A DNA stretch of 64,000 bases from contig NZ_JAABOO010000002.1 of assembly GCF_010671605.1 (NCBI RefSeq), positions 868,001 to 932,000 on the forward strand, read 5' to 3'. This stretch comes from Leptobacterium flavescens. GTDB lineage: Bacteria; Bacteroidota; Bacteroidia; Flavobacteriales; Flavobacteriaceae. Positions 8,846 to 19,064 of this stretch are shown piece after piece. Numbering within the stretch: position 1 is the stretch's first letter; every line of letters starts with the position of its first letter. The notes below the pieces were generated by a model, which made no database searches, was not told the origin of the DNA, and saw only the letters and a list, made by a program, of their open reading frames with translations. The translations under genes were made by a program, and so were the position numbers.

Positions 8846-10153
8846 TTACGGTTTTTTGTCCCTGGGGATAAACAACAACAGGATAAGTCCTATGGCGAAG
8901 AACAGGATAATAGAAACAATGGATGCCCGCATACTACCTGTAATCTGGGCAATAAAACCAAAGATGAACATTCCGATAACGATCCCTATCTTTTCCGCAA
9001 CATCGTAAAAACTAAAAAACGAGGTGGTATCTTCCGTTTCCGGAAGGAACTTGGAATAGGTAGATCGGGAAAGTGCCTGTATCCCTCCCATGACCAATCC
9101 GACAAAACCTGCAGTGATATAGAATTCCATCGGGCTCTCCACAAAATAGGCAAAGGCACAGATGATACACCATATAATATTGATAACGATGAGGGTTTTT
9201 ATATTTCCATATCTGGCGGAAGCTTTGGAAGTAAGCTCGGCACCGGCAACAGCTACCAGCTGGATCAGCAAGATACTCACTATAAGTCCTATGGTCCTTT
9301 CGGTATCTCCACCCCATGCAATTTCTTCTTCCCCGAAAAAGGCTGCGATAAGCATAACGGTCTGAACGGCCATACTGTACACAAAAAAGGCCCTCAGATA
9401 CGCCTTAAGTTTGGGAGAATCTCCTAATCTGTTCCAGACTCCTTTCAGCTCCCTGAAGCCGTTAAAAATAACGTCTTTAGTAGCGGGTTTTCCAAGGTCA
9501 TGCCCTTTAGGTAAGTAATAAAAACTGTATTGGCTAAAGCCCATCCACCAGATCCCGACCATGATAAAAGAGATCTTGGTAGGCTCTCCTGCACCTTCAA
9601 AACCAAACCACTCGTATTTCATGATCATAAGCAGATTGAGGATCAGGAGAAGTACACTTCCGATATATCCCCAGGAATACCCCTTGGCACTTATGGCATC
9701 CTGTTGTTCCTTAAATGCAATATCGGGCAGGTAGGAATTGTAGAAAACCAGACTGGCCCAAAAGCCTATAAGTCCCAGGAAATAACACAGAAGCCCGAAA
9801 TAGATATTTTCCAGGCTAAAGAAATAAAGCCCGATACAGGAAAGCGATCCCAGGTAACAGAAAAACTTTAGAAAGATCTTTTTATTTCCTGTATAATCTG
9901 CTATTCCGGAAAGCAAGGGTGAGATAAAAGAAACCACCAGGAAGGCTGCTGCCGTAACGTAGCTGATCAGCGGGCCACGGGCAATGAGCCCTCCGAAGAC
10001 CTCAATTTTTTCGATCCCTGCATCCCTGAAAAGTGCTCCGTAAAAAATAGGAAAGATAGCCGATGAAATGGTTAAACTGTAGACTGAATTTGCCCAGTCG
10101 TAGAATGCCCAGGCATTCAGGAGTTTTTTACTCCCCTTAGCTAATGTTGCCAT
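8846..10153 (-). CDS. MFS transporter, UMF1/Atg22-like
   Basis: A 435-residue integral membrane protein with about 12 hydrophobic segments. The opening LNAWAFYDWANSVYSL (about residues 12-27) and the later MGGIQALSRSTYSKFLP (about 355-371) are characteristic of the UMF1 (Atg22-like) branch of the major facilitator superfamily. Substrates of bacterial members are not established; yeast Atg22 exports amino acids from the vacuole. It follows the M48 peptidase gene on the same strand, but a terminator lies between them. The 219 bases beyond its stop hold no gene that I can see. Confidence 0.88.
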   Translation of the reverse strand: MATLAKGSKKLLNAWAFYDWANSVYSLTISSAIFPIFYGALFRDAGIEKIEVFGGLIARGPLISYVTAAAFLVVSFISPLLSGIADYTGNKKIFLKFFCYLGSLSCIGLYFFSLENIYFGLLCYFLGLIGFWASLVFYNSYLPDIAFKEQQDAISAKGYSWGYIGSVLLLILNLLMIMKYEWFGFEGAGEPTKISFIMVGIWWMGFSQYSFYYLPKGHDLGKPATKDVIFNGFRELKGVWNRLGDSPKLKAYLRAFFVYSMAVQTVMLIAAFFGEEEIAWGGDTERTIGLIVSILLIQLVAVAGAELTSKASARYGNIKTLIVINIIWCIICAFAYFVESPMEFYITAGFVGLVMGGIQALSRSTYSKFLPETEDTTSFFSFYDVAEKIGIVIGMFIFGFIAQITGSMRASIVSIILFFAIGLILLLFIPRDKKP

Positions 10154-10165
10154 ATATCATAAATT

Positions 10166-10194
10166 AAAAAAGCTGCTCTGTGTTTGAGCAGCTT
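10166..10194 (-). terminator. Terminator of the M48 peptidase gene
   Basis: On the minus strand a 9-bp AAGCTGCTC/GAGCAGCTT stem (10170-10178, 10186-10194) is followed by a T run, just ahead of the MFS gene start. Confidence 0.75.
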
Positions 10195-10235
10195 CTAAAA
10201 TATAAATATTTTTTGAGGTATGGATTATCTGGAAA

Positions 10236-11051
10236 TTATTTCTGGAATTTGGTCACTCCGAATTTCTTTGCTTCCTCCACCGCTTTAGGTGCCAGATTGG
10301 TCAGGTTCTGGATACGGGTATCATTGGAAGGGTGTGTACTCAAAAATTCCGGTGGTGCCTGTCCGCCTCTTGCCTTCATACGCTTCCACAATTCTGCGGC
10401 TTCATACGGATTATATCCGGCTATGGCCATGATCTGGATCCCGATCGCATCTGCTTCACTTTCATGGCTTCTGCTAAAAGGCAACATTCCCCCTACCGTA
10501 GTTCCAATACCATAAGCCTGCATCCAGGTATTCTGTGCTTCCGCATCCTTTCCGCTGGTCGCTACCGCTACTCCCACGGCTCCGATCTGCTGAAGGGTAC
10601 CTGCACTCATACGCTGAGCTCCGTGATCTGCCAGAGCATGCGCTACTTCATGCCCCATAACCACCGCTACCCCGGTTTCATTTTGTGTAATCGGCAATAT
10701 TCCGGTATAAAAAGCAATTTTTCCTCCGGGCATAGCCCAGGCATTTACCTGATCGTCATTGATCAGGTTATACTCCCATCTGTAATCTTTTAAATATCCC
10801 GGATAACCGTTAGCAGTAAGCCATTTATCTGCTGCCGCAGCAATACGTTGCCCTACTCTCTTGATCATCTCGGCATCCTTTGTTCCCTTCACTACCTTAC
10901 TTTCTCCCAATACCTGATTGTACTGCTGGAAAGAAGTCGGGAACAACTGACTATTACTCACAAAGTTCAAGGTTTTTTTACCTGTAAAAGGGTTGGTTTT
11001 ACAGGAAACAACAAAGAATAATATCGAAAATATAAATACAAATCGTCTCAT
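10236..11051 (-). CDS. M48 family metallopeptidase, lipoprotein
   Basis: A 271-residue zinc peptidase of the M48 (Oma1/LoiP/BepA) group. The lipobox FVVSC puts the lipidated Cys at residue 17, so it acts in the periplasm at a membrane. The catalytic HEVAH is at about residues 134-138 and the third ligand lies in SHESEADAIG (about 196-205). Relatives in proteobacteria degrade misassembled outer-membrane proteins. The ATG at 11051 gives a clean lipoprotein signal; an ATG 24 bases upstream adds an unlikely polar extension. It lies 46 bases behind the glucan operon and may be read with it. Confidence 0.9.
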   Translation of the reverse strand: MRRFVFIFSILFFVVSCKTNPFTGKKTLNFVSNSQLFPTSFQQYNQVLGESKVVKGTKDAEMIKRVGQRIAAAADKWLTANGYPGYLKDYRWEYNLINDDQVNAWAMPGGKIAFYTGILPITQNETGVAVVMGHEVAHALADHGAQRMSAGTLQQIGAVGVAVATSGKDAEAQNTWMQAYGIGTTVGGMLPFSRSHESEADAIGIQIMAIAGYNPYEAAELWKRMKARGGQAPPEFLSTHPSNDTRIQNLTNLAPKAVEEAKKFGVTKFQK

Positions 11052-11097
11052 AATTGCGTGATTTTTTAATGTCATTATAAAATTACGAACTTTAAAA

Positions 11098-13497
11098 CTA
11101 TTCCCCTATAATGTGAAGCTCGGTAAAATCTTTATCGATAATCATACTATTATCTCCGTTGAGTTTCACTTTTTCGAACGCTACCTCCTCATTATCGAAT
11201 TCTATCTTGCTTACCTTGAACGGCAGTCCGTGTAAACAAAGCTTTATTTTTTCATAGGAAGTGGTATACTTTCCTTCCTTATGCTGTTGAAGGATCAGTT
11301 CGTTCTTTCTCCCCGTCAGTTTAAAAGTACGAAGGCTGTAACGCCCCTTTTTATAATCATAACCGTCCTGCCCGTCTTCGTAAACAGCCGATTGTTCTTT
11401 TCCTTTTTTGTAATATACGTCGAGACTCAGTTCTTTGATCTCTTTCTCCCCCACATACTGCTGTATAGGATATTTGGGGATGATAGCTCCTTTTTTGATG
11501 AACAGGGGTATCTTGTCTATATCTGCGGATACCCAGTGTTCTTTTCCCCCTGAGACCACTTCATCTGTCCAGTAATTATACCATTCGCCCCTTGGGATAT
11601 ACATACGTCTGCCCTTGGCATTCGGTTCCAGGATCGGGCATACCAGTATTTTCTCTCCGAAAATAAACTCATCGGTCCTGTAATGGGTCTGATTGTCTTC
11701 CTGATCGTAGTATACCAGCGGTTTTAGCATGGGAATCCCATCATTTATATATCTCCAGAACATGGTGTAGATATACGGAAGCAGCTGATACCTCATCTCA
11801 ATGAACTTACGGGTAATATTGAGTACTTCTTCCCCGAAAGACCAGGGTTCCTGGTCCCCGTGATCTCCACTTGAATGCACCCTGCAAAAGGGATGGAATA
11901 CTCCTAATTGTATCCATCTGGCAAATAATTCTCCTGTAGGTTGTTCCGCAAAGCCACCTATATCAGAACCGGTAAAGCTCATCCCGCTCATACACATGCG
12001 CTGTACCTGAATATTGGCGATCCAGAGATGTTCCCAGGTAGCTACATTATCTCCTGTCCAGGAGGAAGTATAACGTTGTGCCCCGGAATAGGCAGATCTG
12101 GTAATGATAAACGGACGCTTGGGATAGGCAAATCGCTTAACCCCTTCATAGGTAGCCCTGGCCATCTGCATTCCGTAAACATTATGCGCTTTGCGGTGGC
12201 TGCAGGGGTGACCGTCATAATCGTGCCTCACATCCAGCGGAAAGGTTTTGGTAGGCACTTCCATGACTGCGGGTTCATTCATATCGTTCCACACTCCCTT
12301 AACTCCTATATCTCCTATCAGTTCCTTATATAGCCCGGCCCACCATTCTCTGACGTCCGGGTGGGTAAAATCGGGGAAATTACATTCTCCCGGCCATACT
12401 TTCCCTCTCATATACGGGCCGTCTGCGCGTTTGCAGAAATAATCCTTGTCCTTTGCTTCCTGATATACCCAGTAATCCTTATCAACCTTAATTCCCGGAT
12501 CGATAATGACCACGGTTTTAAAGCCATCCTCTTTAAGTTCTTTGACCATCCTCTTCGGATCTGAGAAATACTCCTTGTTCCAGGTAAAACAACGGAAACC
12601 TTCCATATAATCTATGTCCAGATATATAGCATCACAGGGAACCTGTAATTCCCTGAACTTCCCGCTGATCTCTTTTACCTTGGATTCTGGATAATAACTC
12701 CACTTACACTGATGAAATCCGAGGGCCCATAAAGGAGGAAGCTCCGGTTTTCCGGTAAGATCGGTATATGAAGTAACCACCTCCGCAACCGAAGGCCCGT
12801 AAAAGAAATAATAATTCATTTCTCCTCCGTCTGCCCAGAAGCTGGCTACATTTCTCCGCTCCTGGCAAAAGTCGAAATGGGTTTTAAAAGTATTATCGAA
12901 GAAAACGCCATAGGCAGTTTTGTGATTCAGTCCTACGTAAAACGGTACCGATTTATACAGGGGATCCTGATCCTTCCCGAAGGCGTACTGATCGGTTCCC
13001 CAATTGTGAAGTCTTTTCCCTTTTAGGTTTAAATGAGTAGCCTTATCTCCCAGGCCGTAGAAACTTTCGGCTTCCCTGACCCCTTTACTCATTTTCACGA
13101 TATTCCCTCCGTACTCGTAATTCTCTTCCCAGTGAAAACCCAGTTCATCTTCATTGATCAGATTTCCTTCCAGGTCAAAAACCCGTACGCGAAGGTTTTC
13201 CTTCAGTATCCTGATTTCTAATTTTCCTGTCTTAACAATGTATTCTTCATCAGCTTCCTCCACATCCAGGTGATTATAGCCCCTGCTGGCCTCTTTTGCC
13301 AGTGCATAAGAGAAATCCGGTTCAAATACGCCTTCGGTGGCATACCTGAATCTCAAAACGCGGTCTCTGATAACGGTAAGCTCGAGAATAACATCGTTCT
13401 CGGTGAAGAAAAACAGTTTATCAACCTCTTTTTTGAAGCTGAGGATTCTTGTGGGATACAAGTTACCCTTGTATTCCAGTTCAGTATTTGTAATCAT
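11098..13497 (-). CDS. Glycoside hydrolase family 31 alpha-glucosidase
   Basis: A 799-residue GH31 enzyme that would release glucose (or act as a transglucosidase) from the non-reducing end of alpha-glucans. The nucleophile lies in WNDMNEP (Asp about 405) and the acid/base candidate in WTGDN (Asp about 483). The N-terminal beta-sandwich (about 1-240), the TIM barrel (about 250-600) and C-terminal beta domains follow the family order. No signal peptide is seen, so it works in the cytosol with the preceding branching enzyme, from which it is separated by 61 bases. It may recycle oligosaccharides made by the operon. Confidence 0.92.
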   Translation of the reverse strand: MITNTELEYKGNLYPTRILSFKKEVDKLFFFTENDVILELTVIRDRVLRFRYATEGVFEPDFSYALAKEASRGYNHLDVEEADEEYIVKTGKLEIRILKENLRVRVFDLEGNLINEDELGFHWEENYEYGGNIVKMSKGVREAESFYGLGDKATHLNLKGKRLHNWGTDQYAFGKDQDPLYKSVPFYVGLNHKTAYGVFFDNTFKTHFDFCQERRNVASFWADGGEMNYYFFYGPSVAEVVTSYTDLTGKPELPPLWALGFHQCKWSYYPESKVKEISGKFRELQVPCDAIYLDIDYMEGFRCFTWNKEYFSDPKRMVKELKEDGFKTVVIIDPGIKVDKDYWVYQEAKDKDYFCKRADGPYMRGKVWPGECNFPDFTHPDVREWWAGLYKELIGDIGVKGVWNDMNEPAVMEVPTKTFPLDVRHDYDGHPCSHRKAHNVYGMQMARATYEGVKRFAYPKRPFIITRSAYSGAQRYTSSWTGDNVATWEHLWIANIQVQRMCMSGMSFTGSDIGGFAEQPTGELFARWIQLGVFHPFCRVHSSGDHGDQEPWSFGEEVLNITRKFIEMRYQLLPYIYTMFWRYINDGIPMLKPLVYYDQEDNQTHYRTDEFIFGEKILVCPILEPNAKGRRMYIPRGEWYNYWTDEVVSGGKEHWVSADIDKIPLFIKKGAIIPKYPIQQYVGEKEIKELSLDVYYKKGKEQSAVYEDGQDGYDYKKGRYSLRTFKLTGRKNELILQQHKEGKYTTSYEKIKLCLHGLPFKVSKIEFDNEEVAFEKVKLNGDNSMIIDKDFTELHIIGE

Positions 13498-13558
13498 GGC
13501 GGATATTTTACAATTAGCTACAAATGAAAGCTTTTGGTCTGATATATAAAAAAAATGT

Positions 13559-15463
13559 TTATAAAATCTGAAAAACGACCACGGCTAGAGGAGGGATCCT
13601 GATCTCGGCAGAAAAGCTCCTGTGCTGCCATTCTTTTTCCGCTATCGGGATCTCTTTTTTATTACTCACTCCGCTTCCTCCGTATTTTTTATAATCGCTG
13701 TTAAAACGCTGTACAAGCTTCCCTCCGGCAGGCAGGCCAACCCTGTAGTTATCTCTCACTATAGGCGTTAAGTTACACACAACAATAAGATCATCTTCAG
13801 AACGATTGCCCTTTCGGATATAGGACAGTACGGAATTTTCGGAATCGCTGTAATCGATCCACTGAAAACCTTCGGCACTGAATTGCTTTTCGTAAAGCGC
13901 AGGATGGTTCCTGTACAACTTATTCAGGTCGGTAATAAGAGTCTTCATCCCCTTGTGGTAATCGTATTCAAGTAAGTGCCAGTCCAGGCTTTGCTGGAAA
14001 TTCCACTCTTCGGACTGACCGAACTCTGCCCCCATAAAAAGCAACTTGGCCCCCGGATGGGTGAACATATACGTATAAAGCGTTCTCAGGTTGGCAAAAC
14101 GCTGCCATTCATCTCCCGGCATCCTTCCCAAAATAGAATGCTTGCCGTAAACCACCTCATCATGAGACAGTGGCAGCATAAAATTCTCGGTAAAAGCATA
14201 GGTCATACTAAAGGTAATATCGTTCTGATGGTATTTGCGATATACCGGTTCTTTTTTGAAATAGGTAAGAGTGTCATGCATCCATCCCATCATCCATTTC
14301 ATTCCGAAGCCAAGCCCTCCTATATAGGTTGGTTTGGATACCATCGGAAAGGAAGTAGATTCTTCGGCAATGGTCTGGACCCCTTCAAAATTCTTATATA
14401 CTTCTTCATTCAGTTCTTTGAGAAAATCAATGGCCTCCAGGTTTTCACGTCCCCCGTATTTATTGGGTTCCCACTCTCCTTCTTCCCTGGAATAATCCAG
14501 ATAGAGCATAGAAGCCACCGCGTCTACCCTCAGGCCGTCTACATGATATTTATCCAGCCAGAACAGTGCATTGCTTATGAGGAAGGATTTAACTTCGTTA
14601 CGGCCATAATTAAAGATCAGGCTTTTCCAGTCGGGGTGATACCCTTTTCTTTTATCGGGATGTTCATACAGGTTAGAGCCGTCAAAAAAGCCCAGTCCGT
14701 GTGCGTCTTCCGGAAAATGAGACGGCACCCAATCCATTATTACCCCTATTTCATTCTGATGCAACTTATCTACCAGGACCATAAAATCTTCCGGTTTCCC
14801 GAAACGGGAAGTAGGTGCAAAATAGCCTGTAAGCTGATATCCCCAGGAGGGATCATAAGGATATTCCATGGCAGGCATAAACTCTACATGAGTAAAGCCC
14901 GTTTCCTTTATATAAGCCACCAGGTCATCGGCCAGGTCCAGATAACTCAGGAATTCATTCCCGTTTTTCCTTTTCCAGGATCCCAGGTGTACTTCATACA
15001 CTGAAAAAGGCTTGTCTAATCCGTTCTTATCCTTTCGGCCTCCCATCCAGCCTGTATCTTCCCAATTGTGATCCAGTTTCCAGACTACGGAAGCTGTATT
15101 GGGCGGATGCTCACAATACAGGGCATAGGGATCTGCCTTCTCGGTTTTAATATCATTGTTATGGGAATGTATCTTGTATTTATAAAGTGATCCCTGATCT
15201 ACTCCGGGAATAAATCCTTCCCAGATCCCGCTTTCATCCCAACGGACATTAAGCGGATGGTCTCCCTCCAACCAGTGATTAAAATCCCCGATTACAGAAA
15301 CAGCCTTGGCAGACGGGGCCCATACGGCAAAATAGGTACCCTTTACTCCATCTTTTTCTATCAGGTGTGCGCCCAATTTTTCATATAACCTAAAATGTTT
15401 CCCTGCCTTAAAGAGATCTATATCGAAATCGGTAAATAAACTGTGAGGTAAAACGTTACTCAT
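13559..15463 (-). CDS. glgB: 1,4-alpha-glucan branching enzyme
   Basis: GlgB moves alpha-1,4 chains to form alpha-1,6 branches in glycogen-like glucan. The 634-residue product has an N-terminal CBM48 (about residues 40-115) and a GH13 barrel with YEVHLGSW (about 156-163), nucleophile Asp in LRVDAV (about 314), acid/base Glu in TIAEEST (about 367) and LSHDEVVYGKHS. Length is normal for the short form that lacks an extra N-terminal module. It starts 10 bases after the maltokinase gene, so the two are surely co-transcribed. Confidence 0.96.
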   Translation of the reverse strand: MSNVLPHSLFTDFDIDLFKAGKHFRLYEKLGAHLIEKDGVKGTYFAVWAPSAKAVSVIGDFNHWLEGDHPLNVRWDESGIWEGFIPGVDQGSLYKYKIHSHNNDIKTEKADPYALYCEHPPNTASVVWKLDHNWEDTGWMGGRKDKNGLDKPFSVYEVHLGSWKRKNGNEFLSYLDLADDLVAYIKETGFTHVEFMPAMEYPYDPSWGYQLTGYFAPTSRFGKPEDFMVLVDKLHQNEIGVIMDWVPSHFPEDAHGLGFFDGSNLYEHPDKRKGYHPDWKSLIFNYGRNEVKSFLISNALFWLDKYHVDGLRVDAVASMLYLDYSREEGEWEPNKYGGRENLEAIDFLKELNEEVYKNFEGVQTIAEESTSFPMVSKPTYIGGLGFGMKWMMGWMHDTLTYFKKEPVYRKYHQNDITFSMTYAFTENFMLPLSHDEVVYGKHSILGRMPGDEWQRFANLRTLYTYMFTHPGAKLLFMGAEFGQSEEWNFQQSLDWHLLEYDYHKGMKTLITDLNKLYRNHPALYEKQFSAEGFQWIDYSDSENSVLSYIRKGNRSEDDLIVVCNLTPIVRDNYRVGLPAGGKLVQRFNSDYKKYGGSGVSNKKEIPIAEKEWQHRSFSAEIRIPPLAVVVFQIL

Positions 15464-15473
15464 AAATGTTTGC

Positions 15474-17111
15474 TTAGTTATAGTTCATTATACTGGCTAT
15501 ACCTTCCAGGGGAATTACGGCCCATCTCGGCCTTGAATTCAGCTCATACCCCAATTCATACACCGCTTTTTCCAGCAGGCAGTATTTGAGGAGGAATTCA
15601 ATTTCATGAATATATCCAATGTTCAGGTTTTCCCTTTGTGCCTTTTCTATATAGGTTTCCAGGAATACCCCGGTCAGGTATCTGTATAATATTTCTCCCG
15701 TACGGAAGAGGTCGTTCTTATCGTAAGAGTAATTCTCCATATTGGTAAATATGGTAGAATAAATAGCGTAATGAAAGGAGCGGAACATTCCCGCAACATC
15801 CTTCATAGGAGGTTGTTTTACTTTCCGGTCCCTGATGGTACTTTCGGGCTCTCCTTCAAAATCGAGGATATAAAAATCTTCTCCGTTAACCAGTACCTGC
15901 CCCAGGTGATAATCGCCGTGAATACGGATCCTCTCACTCTTTAAACGGGTCCAGTCGAAATCGAGAAAATGTTTCCGGATCAGCTTTTTCCGGTCCAGGA
16001 ACTGCTTGGCCAGTTCGAGTGCCAGGCCATCCAGTTTATGAAGGTTATTCTCTATGGTATTCAGACGATTCTGGAACTGATATATCAACCGGTTCTTCAG
16101 CCATACCGTATAATCGCTATTGTAAGTAGTGGGAGTAAATGCCGTATCATGGGTATCACTCCCCAGGGCAATATGCATTTCGGCGGTTCGAAGTGCCAGT
16201 TGCTTGACTTTCATAAAAATATTCAGGCCGGCCCAGTCTATGATCTCCGGAGGGATATCTGTTATTTTCAGGCGCTTAAAAAGCGATACTTCCGGCAGGC
16301 GTTCCATCCTGATATTTTTGGTTTTCAGGTTATTAAACACCTTATCCAGCTCCTTAAGCATATATTCCCACGCATCTCCCTGATTGGGCACCAGTTCCTG
16401 CATCAGCGCCAGCGTAATATCATCATCCTTTCCGAGGTGAAGGTTCACGCTCCCGGTATAGGCCGGGGTATTCCCGAATTTTTTTCGTTCCGTTAAAAAG
16501 CGGTTGATCTCATAATCGGGGTTGGTATTGATATAGATCCGCCGGAAGAACTTTAAAACAAACCTGTCGTTATAGATAATAGACGTATTGCTTTGTTCCA
16601 CTCCCATAAACCGGGATCCTTCATACTTTTTCTCTTTAAAGGCCTCTCCTTTATGAAACCTCACTTTTAAAGCCGGGTTTTCTTCTCCGGCCCCAAGGAT
16701 CTTTTCGAAAAGAAGTTTTCTGAATTCTTCCTTATGGATGGCATCCATCAGATAACCTTCCTTTCCGTTAAAACTTACTTCCGAAATGGTAGTTCCCGAT
16801 TTCAGGTCCTTCACCGGGCAAAATGCCAGGGGCATAAAATAATTCTGAAAAAAAGCCTCCTGGAAATTTACTTCCAGTAAGACGCCAAAATAGGTCTCTA
16901 TCTTGGATTCTATCTTAAAGAAGTCGACAACTTCAATATATTTCAGAGTACTGGCCTTACCCGCATACCACCTTCTGTTCACAATATAATTTTCCAGGAT
17001 ATCCTCAGAAAATACCTTGACGAACTCTTCATTCTGAAAAGCCTTCTCCCAGCTGGTCTTAAAATTAAAAGGGGTATTGAAACTCACTGCTTTCTTAACA
17101 GAATCGGCCAT
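15474..17111 (-). CDS. mak: Maltokinase
   Basis: A 545-residue kinase that phosphorylates maltose to maltose 1-phosphate, the donor for GlgE. The N-terminal cap contains NRRWYAGK (about residues 45-52), typical of maltokinases, and the kinase core has HGDYHLGQ (about 398-405) and ILDFEGEP (about 415-422), the catalytic and metal-binding loops of this aminoglycoside-kinase-like fold. It sits between glgE (12 bases) and glgB (10 bases), which confirms the pathway. In many bacteria the enzyme is fused or adjacent to trehalose synthase; no TreS domain is present here. Confidence 0.92.
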   Translation of the reverse strand: MADSVKKAVSFNTPFNFKTSWEKAFQNEEFVKVFSEDILENYIVNRRWYAGKASTLKYIEVVDFFKIESKIETYFGVLLEVNFQEAFFQNYFMPLAFCPVKDLKSGTTISEVSFNGKEGYLMDAIHKEEFRKLLFEKILGAGEENPALKVRFHKGEAFKEKKYEGSRFMGVEQSNTSIIYNDRFVLKFFRRIYINTNPDYEINRFLTERKKFGNTPAYTGSVNLHLGKDDDITLALMQELVPNQGDAWEYMLKELDKVFNNLKTKNIRMERLPEVSLFKRLKITDIPPEIIDWAGLNIFMKVKQLALRTAEMHIALGSDTHDTAFTPTTYNSDYTVWLKNRLIYQFQNRLNTIENNLHKLDGLALELAKQFLDRKKLIRKHFLDFDWTRLKSERIRIHGDYHLGQVLVNGEDFYILDFEGEPESTIRDRKVKQPPMKDVAGMFRSFHYAIYSTIFTNMENYSYDKNDLFRTGEILYRYLTGVFLETYIEKAQRENLNIGYIHEIEFLLKYCLLEKAVYELGYELNSRPRWAVIPLEGIASIMNYN

Positions 17112-17123
17112 AATACTTAACTT

Positions 17124-19064
17124 TTATTTATTGATCTTAAACAGATGAAATGGCAGGGCCGGGTGTAATTCTACAAAACACCATTCCTTATCCCATACAT
17201 AACTGCTTCCCGTTACCAGGTCTGACACTCTCAACTGATGTCCTTCCCTGATCCCCAACTCCTGAAGCGGAACCTTTATCCATCCCTGCTTGGAGTAATA
17301 CGAATCGAGATTGACGATCATCAGGGTCTCATCGGTCCTGTCGTCGTTATATTTGTAATAGGCCAGCAGCATCTCATTATCCGTCTCACAAAACTGGAGA
17401 TTATTGGTTTGCTGAAGGGATTCACATCCCTTTCTGGCCAGGTTTACTTTTTTGATCACATTGGTTAGCTTATTCTCTTTTTCCCAATCCCAAAACCGCA
17501 ACTGATATTTTTCGGAATCCAGGTACTCTTCTTTCCCCGGAACCGCATCAGACACCATCTGTTCGAATACCGGGCCGTAGATACCGATATTGGAGCTGAG
17601 GGTTGCTGCCATAAAATACCGCATCAGATAGGTGGCTTCATTAGATCCCTGAAGGGGATAAGGGTTAATATCGGGAGTATTCGGCCAGAAATTAGGGCGA
17701 AAATATTCCTTCATATCGGTCTGGGTGAGCTCTGTCATATATTCGATCAGTTCGTTCTTGGTATTCCTCCAGGTATAGTAGGTATAAGACTGTGTAAAGC
17801 CTTGCTTTGCCAGTTGCTGCATCACCTTGGGACGTGTAAAGGCTTCCGACAGGAATAGCACATCCGAGTGTTTGGATTTTACCTTTTCTATGAGCCATCC
17901 CCAGAAATAAAAGGGTTTGGTATGAGGGTTATCCACACGGAACACATTGATCCCGCATTCTTCGATCCAGAATCTCATTATATCGTATAACTCATCCCAG
18001 AGTTTTTTCCATTCTTCGCTTTCAAAATAAATGGGCAGGATATCCTGGTATTTTTTTGGTGGGTTCTCCGCATACTGAACGGTTCCGTCTGGCCTCCATT
18101 TAAACCACTGAGGGTGTTCCTTTACATAGGGATGGTCCGGAGCGGCCTGCAAAGCATAATCCATTGCTATTTCCAGTCCCATTTCCTTTGCCTTTTTTAC
18201 GAGGGATTTAAAATCTTCTACGGTACCCAGTTCGGGATGAATAGATTTATGCCCTCCGTCTTTAGAGCCTATCCCCCAGGGAGAACCTACATCGCCTTCA
18301 AAAGCTTCGGTAGTATTGTTCTTCCCCTTGCGGTTTACCTCTCCGATCGGGTGCACCGGAGGAAAATAGAGGGTATCAAAACCCATTTCCACGATCCTCG
18401 GCAAAAGGAGTTCACAGTCCTTAAAAGTTCCGTGTTTACCTTCTTCCCTCGAAGCAGAACGCGGAAAGAACTCGTACCAGGTAGAAAAGCGCGCTTTTTC
18501 GCGATCTACATATACTTTTAATTCATCGGATTGATTCGCGAGGAACTTCTCCGGATATTTCTTAAAGATGTCTCTGAGCTCTGCGGATGCAGCTCCTTTT
18601 ACTGCACTTTCATAAGCCTCTTCAGAAGCAAAATCTTTCTTAAGGTCATTCAGGTATTTTTTTTCTTCCTTGTTAGCCTTCGGAAGAATGGCATCTATAT
18701 ATTCAATGCCTTCCAGTAATTCTGATTTTACATGCTGATGATCCTCTATCTTGCGTTCGATACCGTGCTGCCAGTTAAGGGCATAATCAACCCAGCCCTC
18801 GACCAAATAAGTATAAAATCCCTGTTTTTCCACGGTGAATTCCGCTTCCCAGAAATCATTCCCTTTCGGTTTCATTCGTTCTTCCCTAAAGTTCTTATCC
18901 CTGGAATGCTTGTATTTTACACAACATTCAATAATATCGTGGCCATCGGAGAAAACATCGGCGGTAATATGGACCTTTTCCCCAACCACCCGCTTTATAA
19001 AATGGATGCCTCCGTCTAGCTGAGGCAGGATATTTTCTATGACAACTCGTTTTTGATCCGGCAT
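17124..19064 (-). CDS. glgE: Alpha-1,4-glucan:maltose-1-phosphate maltosyltransferase
   Basis: GlgE (GH13_3) extends alpha-1,4-glucans with maltosyl units from maltose 1-phosphate. The 646-residue product has the N-terminal beta domain, a helical insertion (about residues 110-190), TLYFPPVHPIG (about 231-241), the nucleophile in FRVDNPHTKP (Asp about 378) and the acid/base Glu in FLSEAF (about 407). Length agrees with the family. It is first gene of the minus-strand operon glgE-mak-glgB-GH31. The 217 bases upstream (19065-19281) are AT-rich and hold a CTATATATAG palindrome at 19119-19128 but no clear promoter. Confidence 0.95.
   Translation of the reverse strand: MPDQKRVVIENILPQLDGGIHFIKRVVGEKVHITADVFSDGHDIIECCVKYKHSRDKNFREERMKPKGNDFWEAEFTVEKQGFYTYLVEGWVDYALNWQHGIERKIEDHQHVKSELLEGIEYIDAILPKANKEEKKYLNDLKKDFASEEAYESAVKGAASAELRDIFKKYPEKFLANQSDELKVYVDREKARFSTWYEFFPRSASREEGKHGTFKDCELLLPRIVEMGFDTLYFPPVHPIGEVNRKGKNNTTEAFEGDVGSPWGIGSKDGGHKSIHPELGTVEDFKSLVKKAKEMGLEIAMDYALQAAPDHPYVKEHPQWFKWRPDGTVQYAENPPKKYQDILPIYFESEEWKKLWDELYDIMRFWIEECGINVFRVDNPHTKPFYFWGWLIEKVKSKHSDVLFLSEAFTRPKVMQQLAKQGFTQSYTYYTWRNTKNELIEYMTELTQTDMKEYFRPNFWPNTPDINPYPLQGSNEATYLMRYFMAATLSSNIGIYGPVFEQMVSDAVPGKEEYLDSEKYQLRFWDWEKENKLTNVIKKVNLARKGCESLQQTNNLQFCETDNEMLLAYYKYNDDRTDETLMIVNLDSYYSKQGWIKVPLQELGIREGHQLRVSDLVTGSSYVWDKEWCFVELHPALPFHLFKINK

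Noticed and set aside
13976-15004. 342-codon frame opposite to glgB
   Set aside because: Long antisense frame, but glgB has every catalytic motif; the antisense product has no known motif.
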